64,000 bases of DNA from positions 186,001 to 250,000 of the forward strand of contig OY725500.1 in assembly GCA_963281255.1 (NCBI GenBank). The letters run 5' to 3'. This DNA comes from Aphrocallistes beatrix. Taxonomy: Eukaryota > Porifera > Hexactinellida > Sceptrulophora > Aphrocallistidae. A model generated the notes under the pieces. It was not told where the DNA came from. It did not search any database and saw only the letters and a list, made by a program, of their open reading frames with translations. Of this stretch, positions 10,901 to 20,120 are shown piece by piece (position 1 is the first letter of the stretch; every line of letters starts with the position of its first letter). The position numbers and the translations under genes were made by a program.

Positions 10901-13900
10901 ATCACCTGTAGCCATTCCAATTACACCGTCAATCATATCCGAGATGCCCTCTCCAACTAGTCCCATTCCAATATTGGCTAAAGTGCCAGCTGATAGAACC
11001 ATGAGTGCGATTCCCGCTACAACTTGTAATACCCCTAAAAGGAAGACGACCAACCCCTCCCAGCAAAACCGAGGCTTTTTCTTGATTGAGTAGACATTTA
11101 TTAATCCATTCTGCCAAAGGATATACAACTCGGCGTGGATTCGAGAGTCGCTGTCCGTGATTAAGGAAAACACGCTTTTCTCCTCAGCTTCCACATCGTC
11201 ATCCTTAAATTCGTTTAATTTGTCAATGGCCTCTTGGATATTTTTCTCAAAGAAATTAATTATTTGGAACTTGGTGTTCATTTGCTTTGAAAGAGGGTGT
11301 TCTTCATCCTCTTCTGTTGTTTTGGTGACGACATAAGATTTTGCACTGTTGATTAACTGTAAAGCTATCAAGTCTAGTTCTTTGATCTTTTTAATTGACT
11401 CCAGTGCCTTTTTGAGATCTTCAATCGACTCCTCTTTACTTCCTCCATTTTGAATTCTGCAGTAGACTCTGTTGTAATAGGCTATCGCAGCCCAATCGGA
11501 ATCAACAGTAATCGCTTGAGTATATAGATCGATTGGAGAATACGACGGATTATCTTCAGGGTATAAGAGCAGTTCATTCCCAAATCTGATGAGAGGGTAA
11601 ATGTTCTGAGTCGCGGATTTTAGGTTGTAAATCTGATCTCTCGCAGTCGAGACTTCTTTGTTGAGTAGATTGATAAGCTCACTCGCTGGAGTGTCATCGA
11701 ATGTGTCTTGATTTCTCAAAAGCCACATTCCCCAATATTCATTGAGTGTTGTGGCATACATTTTTTTCATGTCATTTCCGACATTAAGAGTATGAAAAAA
11801 CTGTAATTGTTTGCAATATTCCGTAAACAGCTGTTCTTTTAGCTCTACCTCTTTGAAACCTTCTTGGCGGAGATTTCGTCTCGCATGTATGTCTCTCAAG
11901 TAGGTCGCATTCGGAATGCTTTGAGTCCCAGCCAAGTATCCAGAGAGAGTCTCTGAATTTGCGATTATTTGGCAAGACCCCGGATCGCCTTTTCTTGCAG
12001 TTCTCCCAAAGGCTTGCCTCTCCACTCTAGCATTCTGTGGAAGGAATGTCACCAGCACGAATAGCCCGCCAGAGTCTTTGACCTCACCTTTCACTTTAAC
12101 ATTCGTTCCTCTCCCAGCTAGATTGGTCGCAACTACGATTTCCTGAGGCTCTAACTTGTGGCGAATAATGTTCAATTGATCCGTATCATTTCGTATGTAC
12201 AGCTTAACATTCTTACTCACTTTCTCTTTGATTAATTTAGAAAGTTCCTCTGCTGAGTTGATATCTTCGCATATGAGGAGAGCTGCTCTTCCCTTTCCTT
12301 TCCATGTTTTAGGCGCGATCTTATCATTGAGGCTCTCAACTATGCTATTTTCCCAAGCACTTTTATTCGGAGCTAAAACTCCATCATATTCGAATAGCTT
12401 CTTGGCACTGAATGTTGGAATTTCGCATAGTTTGAGATCATAGGTGGTCGTGAGAAAATCATGATCTGTTTTATTGCCGAGGGTACCTGTCATTCCAAAG
12501 AGAGATTGCTGGTATCTTTTGAAAAATGCAATATTGGAAAGAAAATTCGTCACCACTGATAGAGGGTTGAGGTGGAGTTTATGTTTCATCTGGAGGAACT
12601 GATGTAACCCGTTGCTCCACTTCTTATTTAACTGTACGATGCCTGTGCTTTTATAATCAATGGGGAGAATGTTGTCACCTTTAACCAAATATTCTCTTCC
12701 TTCTTGCATTTGCAGTGCATAAAACGCATTTTCGACCCAGATAGATAATCGCTTTTCAATGAATGGACGTAAAAACTTGGGAAGATGTGCCATCAAATCA
12801 TCTGTTTTTGAGGCTTCTTCCGATGGCAAAACTAAACGTTTGACTTGCTCTTCTATTGGTTCTTTTAACTCTCCTTCCGATTCGCTTAGAATGCAACATA
12901 TCCCTGCCCCTGCCACTAATATGGAGACATCAACACGTTCGCTAGCTCCTTCAGCATAAGGTCTGTCTAGTTTCGTTATGCTACCTTCCATGTCCAAGGC
13001 ATAGAGTATAAAGTTACACGGCAGATACTCTTCTGCAGCCTTATAGAATTTAATGATGGTGTCAGGGGTAATTTTTCCCAGTAATTCTTGCTTGGATTCA
13101 GACTGTTCGTTTTCTTTCGTAGTTTTCATTGGTGCCTCTTCATATTTATCTGAGAAGCCTTCTGGGAATAAACCATGAGTTTCTCCCATGTTTAACAGCT
13201 GCCAAGGTTCCGTTACTCCACATACTGAAGGGTCGATAGCATCGAACATCGCTTTAAAGAACGGCTGAGGGGGTGCACACCACATGACCCCTGATTCCCA
13301 TGGTAAAGGTGTGAATTGGCTTACAGAGCACCATACCATTGATAGAACTGGGTTCAGATGCTGTAACCCTGGAGTTTCGTGTGACAGGTATGTCAGCTGG
13401 ACGCCTTGATCAAGCAGCAGGCTGTCTACCTCGTCAATAATGATTGCGTCGAATCTCCGTGATGGACGGATGTCTTTCATGTGGAACTCTTGCCGGAGAA
13501 TGTCAGAAGCGAAATTGGTTACTGTCCCATATACTATATTAGCTCGGTAGCATTGATTCCGTTCTTTGTCATCTTTTTTGTTTACATTATTTGCAACTTG
13601 AAGGCCAAATATGTTGTAGAACCCAATCCATTCTTTTGCATCTCTAGCAGCCAATATCGGGGAACTTGTAACGATATCAACGAATTTCTTTCGGAGGGCC
13701 AACCACACAGCGAACATGGCCACAACACAGGATTTTCCTTCGCCTGTCCCCATTTCTAGCAAACGGCCATTACTCTTGGACAGCATCAGAATGCAGCAGC
13801 TAATCAGCTGAGTATCTCGAGGCCACCAACCATTAACCTTGTTCACTGCACAGCTCAGGTATGTCATTGCTTCTGTGAGATCATCGTTACTGCTCGTGTC

Positions 13901-15496
13901 TTTTAGATTCTTCAACCAAGTATCAAACTCGGGAATGTTTGGGTCGAACAAATTATCTAGTTCAGCGTTCTTTTTTCCTGGATAGCCATACTTTTCCAGT
14001 TTTGTTTTCGTGTTAGAAATGATAGTCCTAACTGATTCAAGTGTTCCACTCTCAACCAGTTTCGTTTCATGTATTTCTTCGAGTAGTTCATTGAGGTCTT
14101 TCAACTGATCTTTTGTTCTGTTCGCAAAACTTCTCACTTCATTGGCTAAAGCTTCTGGTGTTGCGCTAGTGGCTAATTCGATCAAGGAATCTGTTCCGTT
14201 AATTATCTGCTTTGGGCCGATGGAGTAAGTTCCAATCAAATGGAAGGTCTCACAATAGTGCATTACTTCATCTTTAATTGATTTGCATTGCTGAAAAATT
14301 CCTCGCAGTACAATCCAAACTGATTTTGTGTCCCATTTTTCATTTCGAACCAACTCAGAGAACGACTCCTTTAGTGAACAGTCATGGTATTCGAAGTCTA
14401 CAACCGATTGAGCAACCATCATTGACGAGATCTTTGCGATCACAGGGTTGCTTTTAGATTCAGGAAATATTCGTAGTGCGGTTAACAGCAAGTTTTCAGT
14501 GAAATCCAACAAGACTGCATCAACATTGCTAATGTACTTTGCAGGAATTATGTATTTATCTTTTTCTTCTAATGATAAACACAAACTGGAGAGTGGTTCT
14601 CTCAAAGCTACCGATTCCTTGTGACTCTGTACAGCTGACAGCAGGCAAAGTGTGAAGTGGATCAATTCATCCAATGACTGGGCAGATTCGTTTATTTTTA
14701 GAACCAGGTAGTTTATGCCATTTTCTAGTGGCAGCTCATTTGTGGGAGGTATTTTTATGATGGCCATCAGCAATTTTATAGCAAAGATCTGGACAGTAGT
14801 GACTAGATCTTTATCAGGTGGTGAAGTACCAAGCCAATTTTTTCTGATAAATTCTTCCATGGGTTCAGTGAAATCATTGACACTTTCAAGTGTCAAATCT
14901 TCAAGATCTATGTAGTCCAATTCGTAGCTGTAAATATTGTAGAATAGATTGTAGAATTGGTCGAAACCGCGAGAGCTGCTATAATCCAATTCCTCATCCT
15001 CTCCCTCTCCAGATTCCGTTTTGAATTCGCTCATGGTTTTCTGTTGCATAGCCTGATTAACGGATTGGTTTGTCTTCTGCTTATGCCAGTCATTAGCTTC
15101 CTTCTCTAGTTTTTCAGCATTTTGATTAGCTTGCTCCCTTCTAGCCTCTTGCTCCCTCCTTTCCCTTTCCTCCCTTTCTCTTTGCTGTTCCTCTTTCCTT
15201 CTCTCTTCCTCTTGCCTCCTTCTCTCTTCCTCTCTCCTCTCTTGTTCCTCTCTTCTTTTTTGTTCCTCTCGCCTCTGTTGTTCCTTGCGTTCACTTATTT
15301 CATTAAAGAAGCAAGAGCGGCATTGGTAGTGACCATCCCAACCCATCCATCGATAATACTGACCACTATTGTAGACATAAACTGACCTACCATCTATTGT
15401 TGTTTGATAGAAATCGTCAAAGCTTGTGCATGGCTGTAGATAAGTGCCACAGGTGACACATACTTCTCCGTTGGCCTCGCTTGGTGAATTTCCCAT
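8000..15496 (-). CDS. Giant intronless SecA-type DEAD helicase with zinc finger, hydrophobic segment and OTU-like motifs
   Basis: One open frame of 2498 codons. It starts MGNSPS, a fit to the N-myristoylation consensus. Two CxxC pairs (CVTC and CRSC, within residues 1-65) suggest a zinc finger, and a long RREEQ-rich charged helix follows. The motor matches SecA: Walker A GTGEGKS at 583-589, Walker B DEVDSLLLD at 688-696, FGMTGTLG, VATNLAGRGTN at 1122-1132 and QAFGRTARKGDPGS at 1161-1174, in the right order. A TPR-like helical part lies near 1290-1330. A glycine/alanine-rich hydrophobic segment covers about 1477-1530. OTU-like motifs follow: GHYDVL (His1958) and NCAFHALSKAL (Cys1977), with NHYFKM further on. 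The C-terminus holds three related modules about 100 residues apart. Bacterial SecA is about 900 aa and drives protein export; a Sec-export role is unlikely in an animal cytoplasm. Related SecA-like genes exist in some invertebrates. Function unknown. Confidence 0.85.
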   Translation of the reverse strand: MGNSPSEANGEVCVTCGTYLQPCTSFDDFYQTTIDGRSVYVYNSGQYYRWMGWDGHYQCRSCFFNEISERKEQQRREEQKRREEQERREEERRRQEEERRKEEQQREREERERREQEARREQANQNAEKLEKEANDWHKQKTNQSVNQAMQQKTMSEFKTESGEGEDEELDYSSSRGFDQFYNLFYNIYSYELDYIDLEDLTLESVNDFTEPMEEFIRKNWLGTSPPDKDLVTTVQIFAIKLLMAIIKIPPTNELPLENGINYLVLKINESAQSLDELIHFTLCLLSAVQSHKESVALREPLSSLCLSLEEKDKYIIPAKYISNVDAVLLDFTENLLLTALRIFPESKSNPVIAKISSMMVAQSVVDFEYHDCSLKESFSELVRNEKWDTKSVWIVLRGIFQQCKSIKDEVMHYCETFHLIGTYSIGPKQIINGTDSLIELATSATPEALANEVRSFANRTKDQLKDLNELLEEIHETKLVESGTLESVRTIISNTKTKLEKYGYPGKKNAELDNLFDPNIPEFDTWLKNLKDTSSNDDLTEAMTYLSCAVNKVNGWWPRDTQLISCCILMLSKSNGRLLEMGTGEGKSCVVAMFAVWLALRKKFVDIVTSSPILAARDAKEWIGFYNIFGLQVANNVNKKDDKERNQCYRANIVYGTVTNFASDILRQEFHMKDIRPSRRFDAIIIDEVDSLLLDQGVQLTYLSHETPGLQHLNPVLSMVWCSVSQFTPLPWESGVMWCAPPQPFFKAMFDAIDPSVCGVTEPWQLLNMGETHGLFPEGFSDKYEEAPMKTTKENEQSESKQELLGKITPDTIIKFYKAAEEYLPCNFILYALDMEGSITKLDRPYAEGASERVDVSILVAGAGICCILSESEGELKEPIEEQVKRLVLPSEEASKTDDLMAHLPKFLRPFIEKRLSIWVENAFYALQMQEGREYLVKGDNILPIDYKSTGIVQLNKKWSNGLHQFLQMKHKLHLNPLSVVTNFLSNIAFFKRYQQSLFGMTGTLGNKTDHDFLTTTYDLKLCEIPTFSAKKLFEYDGVLAPNKSAWENSIVESLNDKIAPKTWKGKGRAALLICEDINSAEELSKLIKEKVSKNVKLYIRNDTDQLNIIRHKLEPQEIVVATNLAGRGTNVKVKGEVKDSGGLFVLVTFLPQNARVERQAFGRTARKGDPGSCQIIANSETLSGYLAGTQSIPNATYLRDIHARRNLRQEGFKEVELKEQLFTEYCKQLQFFHTLNVGNDMKKMYATTLNEYWGMWLLRNQDTFDDTPASELINLLNKEVSTARDQIYNLKSATQNIYPLIRFGNELLLYPEDNPSYSPIDLYTQAITVDSDWAAIAYYNRVYCRIQNGGSKEESIEDLKKALESIKKIKELDLIALQLINSAKSYVVTKTTEEDEEHPLSKQMNTKFQIINFFEKNIQEAIDKLNEFKDDDVEAEEKSVFSLITDSDSRIHAELYILWQNGLINVYSIKKKPRFCWEGLVVFLLGVLQVVAGIALMVLSAGTLANIGMGLVGEGISDMIDGVIGMATGDFSWEQWAVSKAIGIATSLIGFGVGKIISKGFKAFKMAAKGLTKELKALPKLAKSQIKGGLTQVTKENMKNAAKYAGKEFVEEGVLRGLQYAEDIVVDEFMDLVKEAIEGSIEKRVHKSVFEEELGATMDQLVLQQIGGIENSSVLTEESGPKNSLVKTILDFGSKVLDGHMKDLAWQNQLNSFLQGTMESVKQRVAKEGKKNKFKAMFEIAEMIHMGALAVDTADSVTSLINEFDVEYVESIETFMEKSGSTQYDRSHPIQNNSDFTQLKTDIVKSLTRLLSEAIVTLVDQKFTSHIVRKGEKLMNGKISKYVGDKFLKGNEIEDKLKAGQASVAISAMPTHSDLSISSMRARDYADEIKDSTTPGSILDLRILSEKLKVKVSLLEVDGEGKYRKMLNIVPDSANDETPKVKLIYRTASDEYPDGHYDVLKNGKILQVDNENKNCAFHALSKALYPDNTEAENRKKATEFRNQEAEELVSNSHRWNNFVRMKEQVRSLSSAMWYLGIGGAKKKTKKRKRDDAKIATPTQVAEEAKVRKCYPGDVYANLKPAFQSAARDRWDAIVVENPTGDHSKYSQIQMKYQDTIGTKFTNQDLLQTLAFYHGKGAKGPTGELKPLRVEMNIGGTNHYFKMSKAAQGERQIMIDTLNDDFPSTSAETKSYKDIAKNLDSVVGKPDPKVITDKTTYDAKLAAFEKQEKEVIKERAKMIHDAITNDAANQPDFNKTYTSKGDGQSYPYFDKQQKRSTVSIIAITQVAESCPPDPKYKMMLEHNARAKKTPEQLEEDVKIAKNALKKLSTFPGTSALRDEAIAERVEIFTKALSNNNPPLFNETFTSKSDGKTYDCFDAEQTKAGKLYFEIKKINEDETVKDINGSDLTKANQAKLDLEKSISKDLKTEKKKKTISVEKTGRLPGTDNYAIRLFELMSKSDFDFTTTFACKDAGTTVWLPFYPPVYSAENAREEYYNS

Positions 15497-15548
15497 TTAC
15501 CAACGTATCAGCTCCTACGGAATGGTTGAAATAATTAAAGTATACATA

Positions 15549-16073
15549 CAGTGGATGCTGGTTATAAGAACTCCGTTGGGAACTGCATATAATGTTCTTA
15601 TAACCGGCATGAATTATATGGGGTAAATCAGAGTAGCACGCGGCCCGCAATTTTAAGTTAACCCGACCCGCAGCCCGGCCCGCGGCCCGCACTAAATTAT
15701 TCGGCCCGCAAGAAGCCCGCATAAATATTTTTGGCCCATTTTGTAAGTTACTAACTATAGAGAGACACTTAGGGAATCCTTTTATGGGAGTGAGTTTCTG
15801 CAAAGACAAATAAGTGGAAACTAGCAAAGTTCCATTTACGTAAGTATTCCTTAATTGATACCTCGTGACAATTAAAAATATCGTCTCGGTTGCCATCGCG
15901 GGGAGTCCTGCCAAGATTTCCGGCCCGCGGAGCCCGCAACCTATTATACTCGGCCCACGGGCCGATGATAAAAGTCGGCCCGCGGGTAGCCCGCGTGCAA
16001 CTCTGGGGTAAATGTCAACAGTCTTCTAGTAGAATGTTCTTATAACCGGTGTTCTTTTATCCGGCGTCTACTG
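15549..16073. mobile_element. Pogo-type MITE (CAGTGGATGC family), interrupted
   Basis: Ends CAGTGGATGCTGGTTATAAG and the reverse of CCGGCGTCTACTG, flanked by TA (15547-15548 and 16074-16075). It carries the hAT element 15629-16005 inside. The same family is nested at about 52833-52949. It lies just upstream of the start codon of the SecA-like gene. Confidence 0.85.
15629..16005. mobile_element. hAT-type MITE with perfect 8-bp target duplication
   Basis: 377 bp. Ends CAGAGTAGCACGCGG and reverse CAGAGTTGCACGCGG, both with the hAT CAGAG start. Flanking GGGTAAAT is at 15621-15628 and 16006-16013, an exact 8-bp duplication. Very rich in CGGCCCGC units, so its GC content is far above the surroundings. 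Confidence 0.92.
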
Positions 16074-16262
16074 TACTACATACTTATGTGAAAATTATCT
16101 TATATATTAAAACTCAATGGTTTTTTTGTCATACATGGATTGCGATCTTTTTTTACGATTGACTAATGCCTGAATATTTTACATCTGTGTACTCGAATGA
16201 TAATATTTTTGCTAATTCATTGAGTAACGGTTTACAACAAATTATTCCTTTTTCCATTTACA

Positions 16263-16500
16263 GTAGAACTTCGCTATTACGACCACGGATAATACGAAAA
16301 AGTATTTTATCCCCTACGGAGATCAAAATCAAAATTTCAAAAAGGAACGTGACCCAATCTCAATCATTTTCGATCGTTTTTGTTGCTTGGAACATAATTT
16401 TTATCAGAACTAAAATTCGATATACAAATCAAACTTCGCTTTCAGAATATGTCATAGTCTTTTATTGCTGGAAAATACTCAAAATGGTGACATTATAGAA
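16263..16500. mobile_element. MITE end, CAGTAGAACTTCGC type (one end visible)
   Basis: CAGTAGAACTTCGCTATTAC follows TA and the inner part GGATAATACGAAA...TATTTTATCCC recurs at about 59995-60035. I could not find the right end here. Confidence 0.45.
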
Positions 16501-16596
16501 AAATAGATTTAGTTATGATGAGGAGAGAAGACAATAAAAATTTCCATAAATAAAAATGATCGAGCTAAAAAACGATCGTGATCGAGCGATCCTAAT

Positions 16597-16838
16597 GCCC
16601 TTTTGCATGAAATAATGCCCCCACCATGGATATTCTAAGGTATGCCAATGATCATAAAAAACATTTTAGAATGCTATTTGGCTTCTATTCGTTTACTAAA
16701 GCATTGCAAATCAACAAACTAGTCGTGTGAAGTAATAACAATGACTTTCATAAATGTATCGTATATAAATAGTATCAGCAATATTTAGTGTTAAACTCAA
16801 GAATATCCATGGTGGGGGCAGTTTTTCATGCAACAGCC
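16597..16838. mobile_element. Foldback MITE (TGCCCCCACCATGGATATTC arms)
   Basis: Inverted arms: TGCATGAAATAATGCCCCC and the reverse of GGGGGCAGTTTTTCATGCA, joined through CCATGGATATTC. The flanks share TAAT. It sits in the intergenic space between the SecA-like gene and NHL2. Confidence 0.7.
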
Positions 16839-16839
16839 C

Positions 16840-17700
16840 TAATAATATTCGGTAGGATCAGGCATTTCAAACGTTTGCCACTATCAAAGTATCGTCGACG
16901 AATTACTTAAGAAGACAGAAAGAAACATAGCTTACAGAAGCTAGGAGAGTTAAATTATAATTCTTAAATGAAATATTGTTTTAATAATAATAGCTATATA
17001 ATCACACTAATTCTACACTAATACTATTGTATATTGTTGGGGATAAACTTACTTTTCAATGATTGAAGCGTTTCTCTATTCTTGTAGAGCTGTAGAACTG
17101 TCTTTATAATTTCTAATATTGCCTTGCAGTTGATGTGTTGTTGGTTGTTAATAGAGATGTTGTTTTAGATTGAGAGTAGTATATATAGTATCCATACGTT
17201 ATTTACATTAATTAGAGTTGGTATCTCTGAACTCAGATAAACAGCGTTACATGTAATCAATGGAAATAAATGTCCATTAAGCAGATTCCATGCTGATGCA
17301 ATAGTCAGGTGCACTCATTATGTCCTTTCAGCACATGAACTATTGTGTTCTGATAGTGATGAAGTAATGAGTTGTTTAAAGTTCAGACTATGATCTTGAC
17401 TCTAAGGTTAAGTTGATGGAGAATGGAATATTTCTCTTTCCAATCTTTCTTTAGAAATAAAGTTTTTTACTAACTTATTTGTAAACAAATTGATTACATA
17501 TCTCTCCGGAAATGTTGCACATTTAGAATCTACATACAAACTTTTGAGAACTCGATTAATCACTGAAATTAAGTATCTATCAGATGTGTGAGAATTCTTC
17601 AAAAGTTGTGAATATAGGTATATATGTACGTATAAAGTGATAGAAAATACATCTATTTGCTATCTAGTAGTTGTTATGCTCAACCACTTCTATGTGGTTG
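16840..17700. other. Intergenic AT-rich DNA upstream of NHL2
   Basis: No gene or transposon recognised. The last part (about 17670-17711, TTCTATGTGGTTGTGTACTGACATA) is the shared promoter block of the NHL1-3 subfamily. Confidence 0.5.
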
Positions 17701-17712
17701 TGTACTGACATA

Positions 17713-18255
17713 CGAGGGTCACTCAATATGTTTTGAAACTGGAGTAGTTGCTTCCGTTTTATTTTGTTGAAAATTTCTAGGATTATTCACCTACCTATTA
17801 TTATCTTTGGTTTTGAGTTTGATTTCAATCGGACAAGTTTCTAAAATATTGTGATGAAGAAATTGTTCTATGGAAACACAACCACAAGTGTTGAATTGGA
17901 ATATCTTTGAGCATTTATTTAAGTTTTGCAAACGAAATTTAAATATGATAATCATAGAATCCCCCCGGATTGTGAATATATCGCATCATTGATAATATTG
18001 AATTATCAAAAGTTTGTTCAGAATTATCATTTTCCATAAAGAGAATAAATAAAATTCCATAGGAAATGGCTTGCAAATGTGTCGGAGTCCACAAGGACAC
18101 TCCATTATATGTGGCATAATATTTTAGAAACTTGTCCAATCTAACTCAAAGCGAAAGATACAAGTAATAATAGGTAGATGAATAATCCTAGGAATTTTCA
18201 ACACAATCAAATGGAAGCAACTACTCCAGGCTCAAAACTTATCGAGTGACCCTCA
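17713..18255. mobile_element. Mariner-type MITE in the NHL2 promoter
   Basis: 543 bp. Ends CGAGGGTCACTCAATATG and reverse TGAGGGTCACTCGATAAG, with long inverted arms (CTGGAGTAGTTGCTTCC), flanked by TA at 17711-17712 and 18256-18257. NHL1 and NHL3 have the uninterrupted sequence ACTGACATA at the same spot, proving the insertion. It separates the upstream promoter block from the TATA box. Confidence 0.92.
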
Positions 18256-18360
18256 TATACAAAACTCAATTCCTATAAATAGAAACAAAACATACTCTAT
18301 AACATTCCTAACTAACTCTTTTTTCTTTCTTTACTTTAGCTAAATATTTTATTGAACAAG

Positions 18361-19590
18361 ATGGCCGCTCGATACCCCGAAGCCCTCGAACTCGCAGATC
18401 CCATCGTGGGACAAATCAACCAGTTTTTCGATCGAGTGGTCGCATGTGTGGATCATCGTAGAAGGACACTCATCGCTGAGGTAGTCGATAAACGCCTCGA
18501 AATGGCCGCACGAGTAACACACCGCGCACAGAAAGAGGCAGAATTGATGACTGTGAAAGGAGAAGTGGAGCGAAAAATCAAGAATAACGAACTCCGAGAT
18601 TTGCAGGAGCGAATGTTGGCAGACATTGAAGAGAAGTTGGCAGAGGTGAGACTGCCACATCCTGAGACACATCTGGTGTTCCAAGGCGAGTGTGAACAGC
18701 TGGAGCAGCTGATACTGAATGTGGGAGATGTCCTGGAAGAGGAAGTGGCAGTCATCCCTCAATACCAAGAGATGAGGAAAGTAGTAGAAGTAGGGAAGGT
18801 TGGTAAGAATCCTGGAGAACTATCTGATCCTAGATGTGTCGCTATCGATGAAAATACAAATCACATTTATGTGACTGAGTTGGATCCCGCTAGAGTGTCG
18901 GTATTCTCTGAGTCCGGTGAATTCCTGAATGCCTTCACTCACGAACACATGAAACTTCCACGCGGTATTGCAATCCATCTAAATAATGTGTACATAACGG
19001 ACATAGGAGTACACGGAGTGTTCCAATTCAAAATAGAGTCAGACATGCGTCTCGTTGCTAGGTTAAGAGGTGAAGGATCTGAAGATGGAAAGTTCAACTC
19101 TCCTGAACAACTGACTGTCTCTTCTAACGGAGATGTCTTCGTAGCTGACTGCCTCAACCACAGAATTCAAATACTGGATGAGAACCTATACCACCAACGT
19201 TCCATTAAACACGACTCTATACAATACCCTCGTGACGTCAAACTAACTAATAACCAAATGTTTGTTTTAACTTATAGTTCTCCTTGTGTGCACGAGTTCT
19301 CTATCGCCGGAGAGAAAATACGCTCCTTCATTACACGTGGATATGGTCGAGGAATGCAAGTAACTTTTGCCTTTTGCTTCTGCCTGGACGCTCTAAAGAA
19401 TCTAATCATCAGTGATGGTAGGGATAGAAGTGTCAAAATATTTTCTCCTGATGGCACACTCCTCCACTCGATAGGAGGGTTTCAAGATGGTCGTTATTAC
19501 AGTCCATTTGGCATAGCTCTAACTAAACAACTTAAAATTGTTGTAATAGCGCGTAACGACACATTTAAGTTACAAATATTTTCTGCTTAA
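18361..19590 (+). CDS. NHL2: coiled-coil/NHL-repeat propeller protein
   Basis: Single-exon gene for 409 aa, start at the conserved ATG (MAARYPEAL). Its N-terminal coiled coil (residues 1-140) is almost the same as NHL1 and NHL3. The NHL blades from about 145 differ at clustered places (LDPARV, HMKLPRG, DIGVHGVF, GSEDGKFNSPEQ, GYGRGMQVTFAFCF). No RING or B-box. The TATA box is at 18274-18281. UBA6 begins 530 bp downstream on the same strand. Its upstream region is interrupted by the MITE at 17713-18255, so regulation may differ from the other two copies. Function is inferred only from the fold. Confidence 0.85.
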   Translation: MAARYPEALELADPIVGQINQFFDRVVACVDHRRRTLIAEVVDKRLEMAARVTHRAQKEAELMTVKGEVERKIKNNELRDLQERMLADIEEKLAEVRLPHPETHLVFQGECEQLEQLILNVGDVLEEEVAVIPQYQEMRKVVEVGKVGKNPGELSDPRCVAIDENTNHIYVTELDPARVSVFSESGEFLNAFTHEHMKLPRGIAIHLNNVYITDIGVHGVFQFKIESDMRLVARLRGEGSEDGKFNSPEQLTVSSNGDVFVADCLNHRIQILDENLYHQRSIKHDSIQYPRDVKLTNNQMFVLTYSSPCVHEFSIAGEKIRSFITRGYGRGMQVTFAFCFCLDALKNLIISDGRDRSVKIFSPDGTLLHSIGGFQDGRYYSPFGIALTKQLKIVVIARNDTFKLQIFSA

Positions 19591-20120
19591 ATTCTACTTG
19601 TGTTGATTGTTTTTATTTGTTTGTTTAACTTTTGAATAAACAGTTTCATCTCAACATTTGTTTATCTCTTAATAAGTCGCTAATGACGTCATGAATCACT
19701 GGTGGGTCATAACATCATTAGTTCCAAATATACTAAAACTAGATTAGCCAATTAGATTCCAGTCTTATCCTTAAACGTCCGTTCTTATTCCTAGAAAATC
19801 TACTGGCAGAATTACTACAATTATAATTCCTCAAAATAGAATGGACAAATGCTCTAAAATTTAGATAATGTTGCTGATGTTGTTGAAATAAATAAGTATT
19901 TTCACCTGAAAATAGCATTCAATTCATTAAAAACGAGATTTTTAAAAATTTTGTATATAAAACAGGTGTATTTCATTTAGAATTCTGAATTGTTCTCTTT
20001 GATTGGTCAATATCTAACCAATAACTAGAAGTTTATAGAAATAATTTATTTACAGAAATAACATTATTGTTTGTTTTGACAATTTCGAATCTAATCAGGA
20101 CACATTTCTAAATTTAGCAC

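Noticed and set aside
8000..15496. SecA-like gene as bacterial contamination
   Set aside because: It has no operon or bacterial neighbours and is flanked closely on both sides by eukaryotic repeats and MITEs. Contamination cannot be fully excluded without reads.
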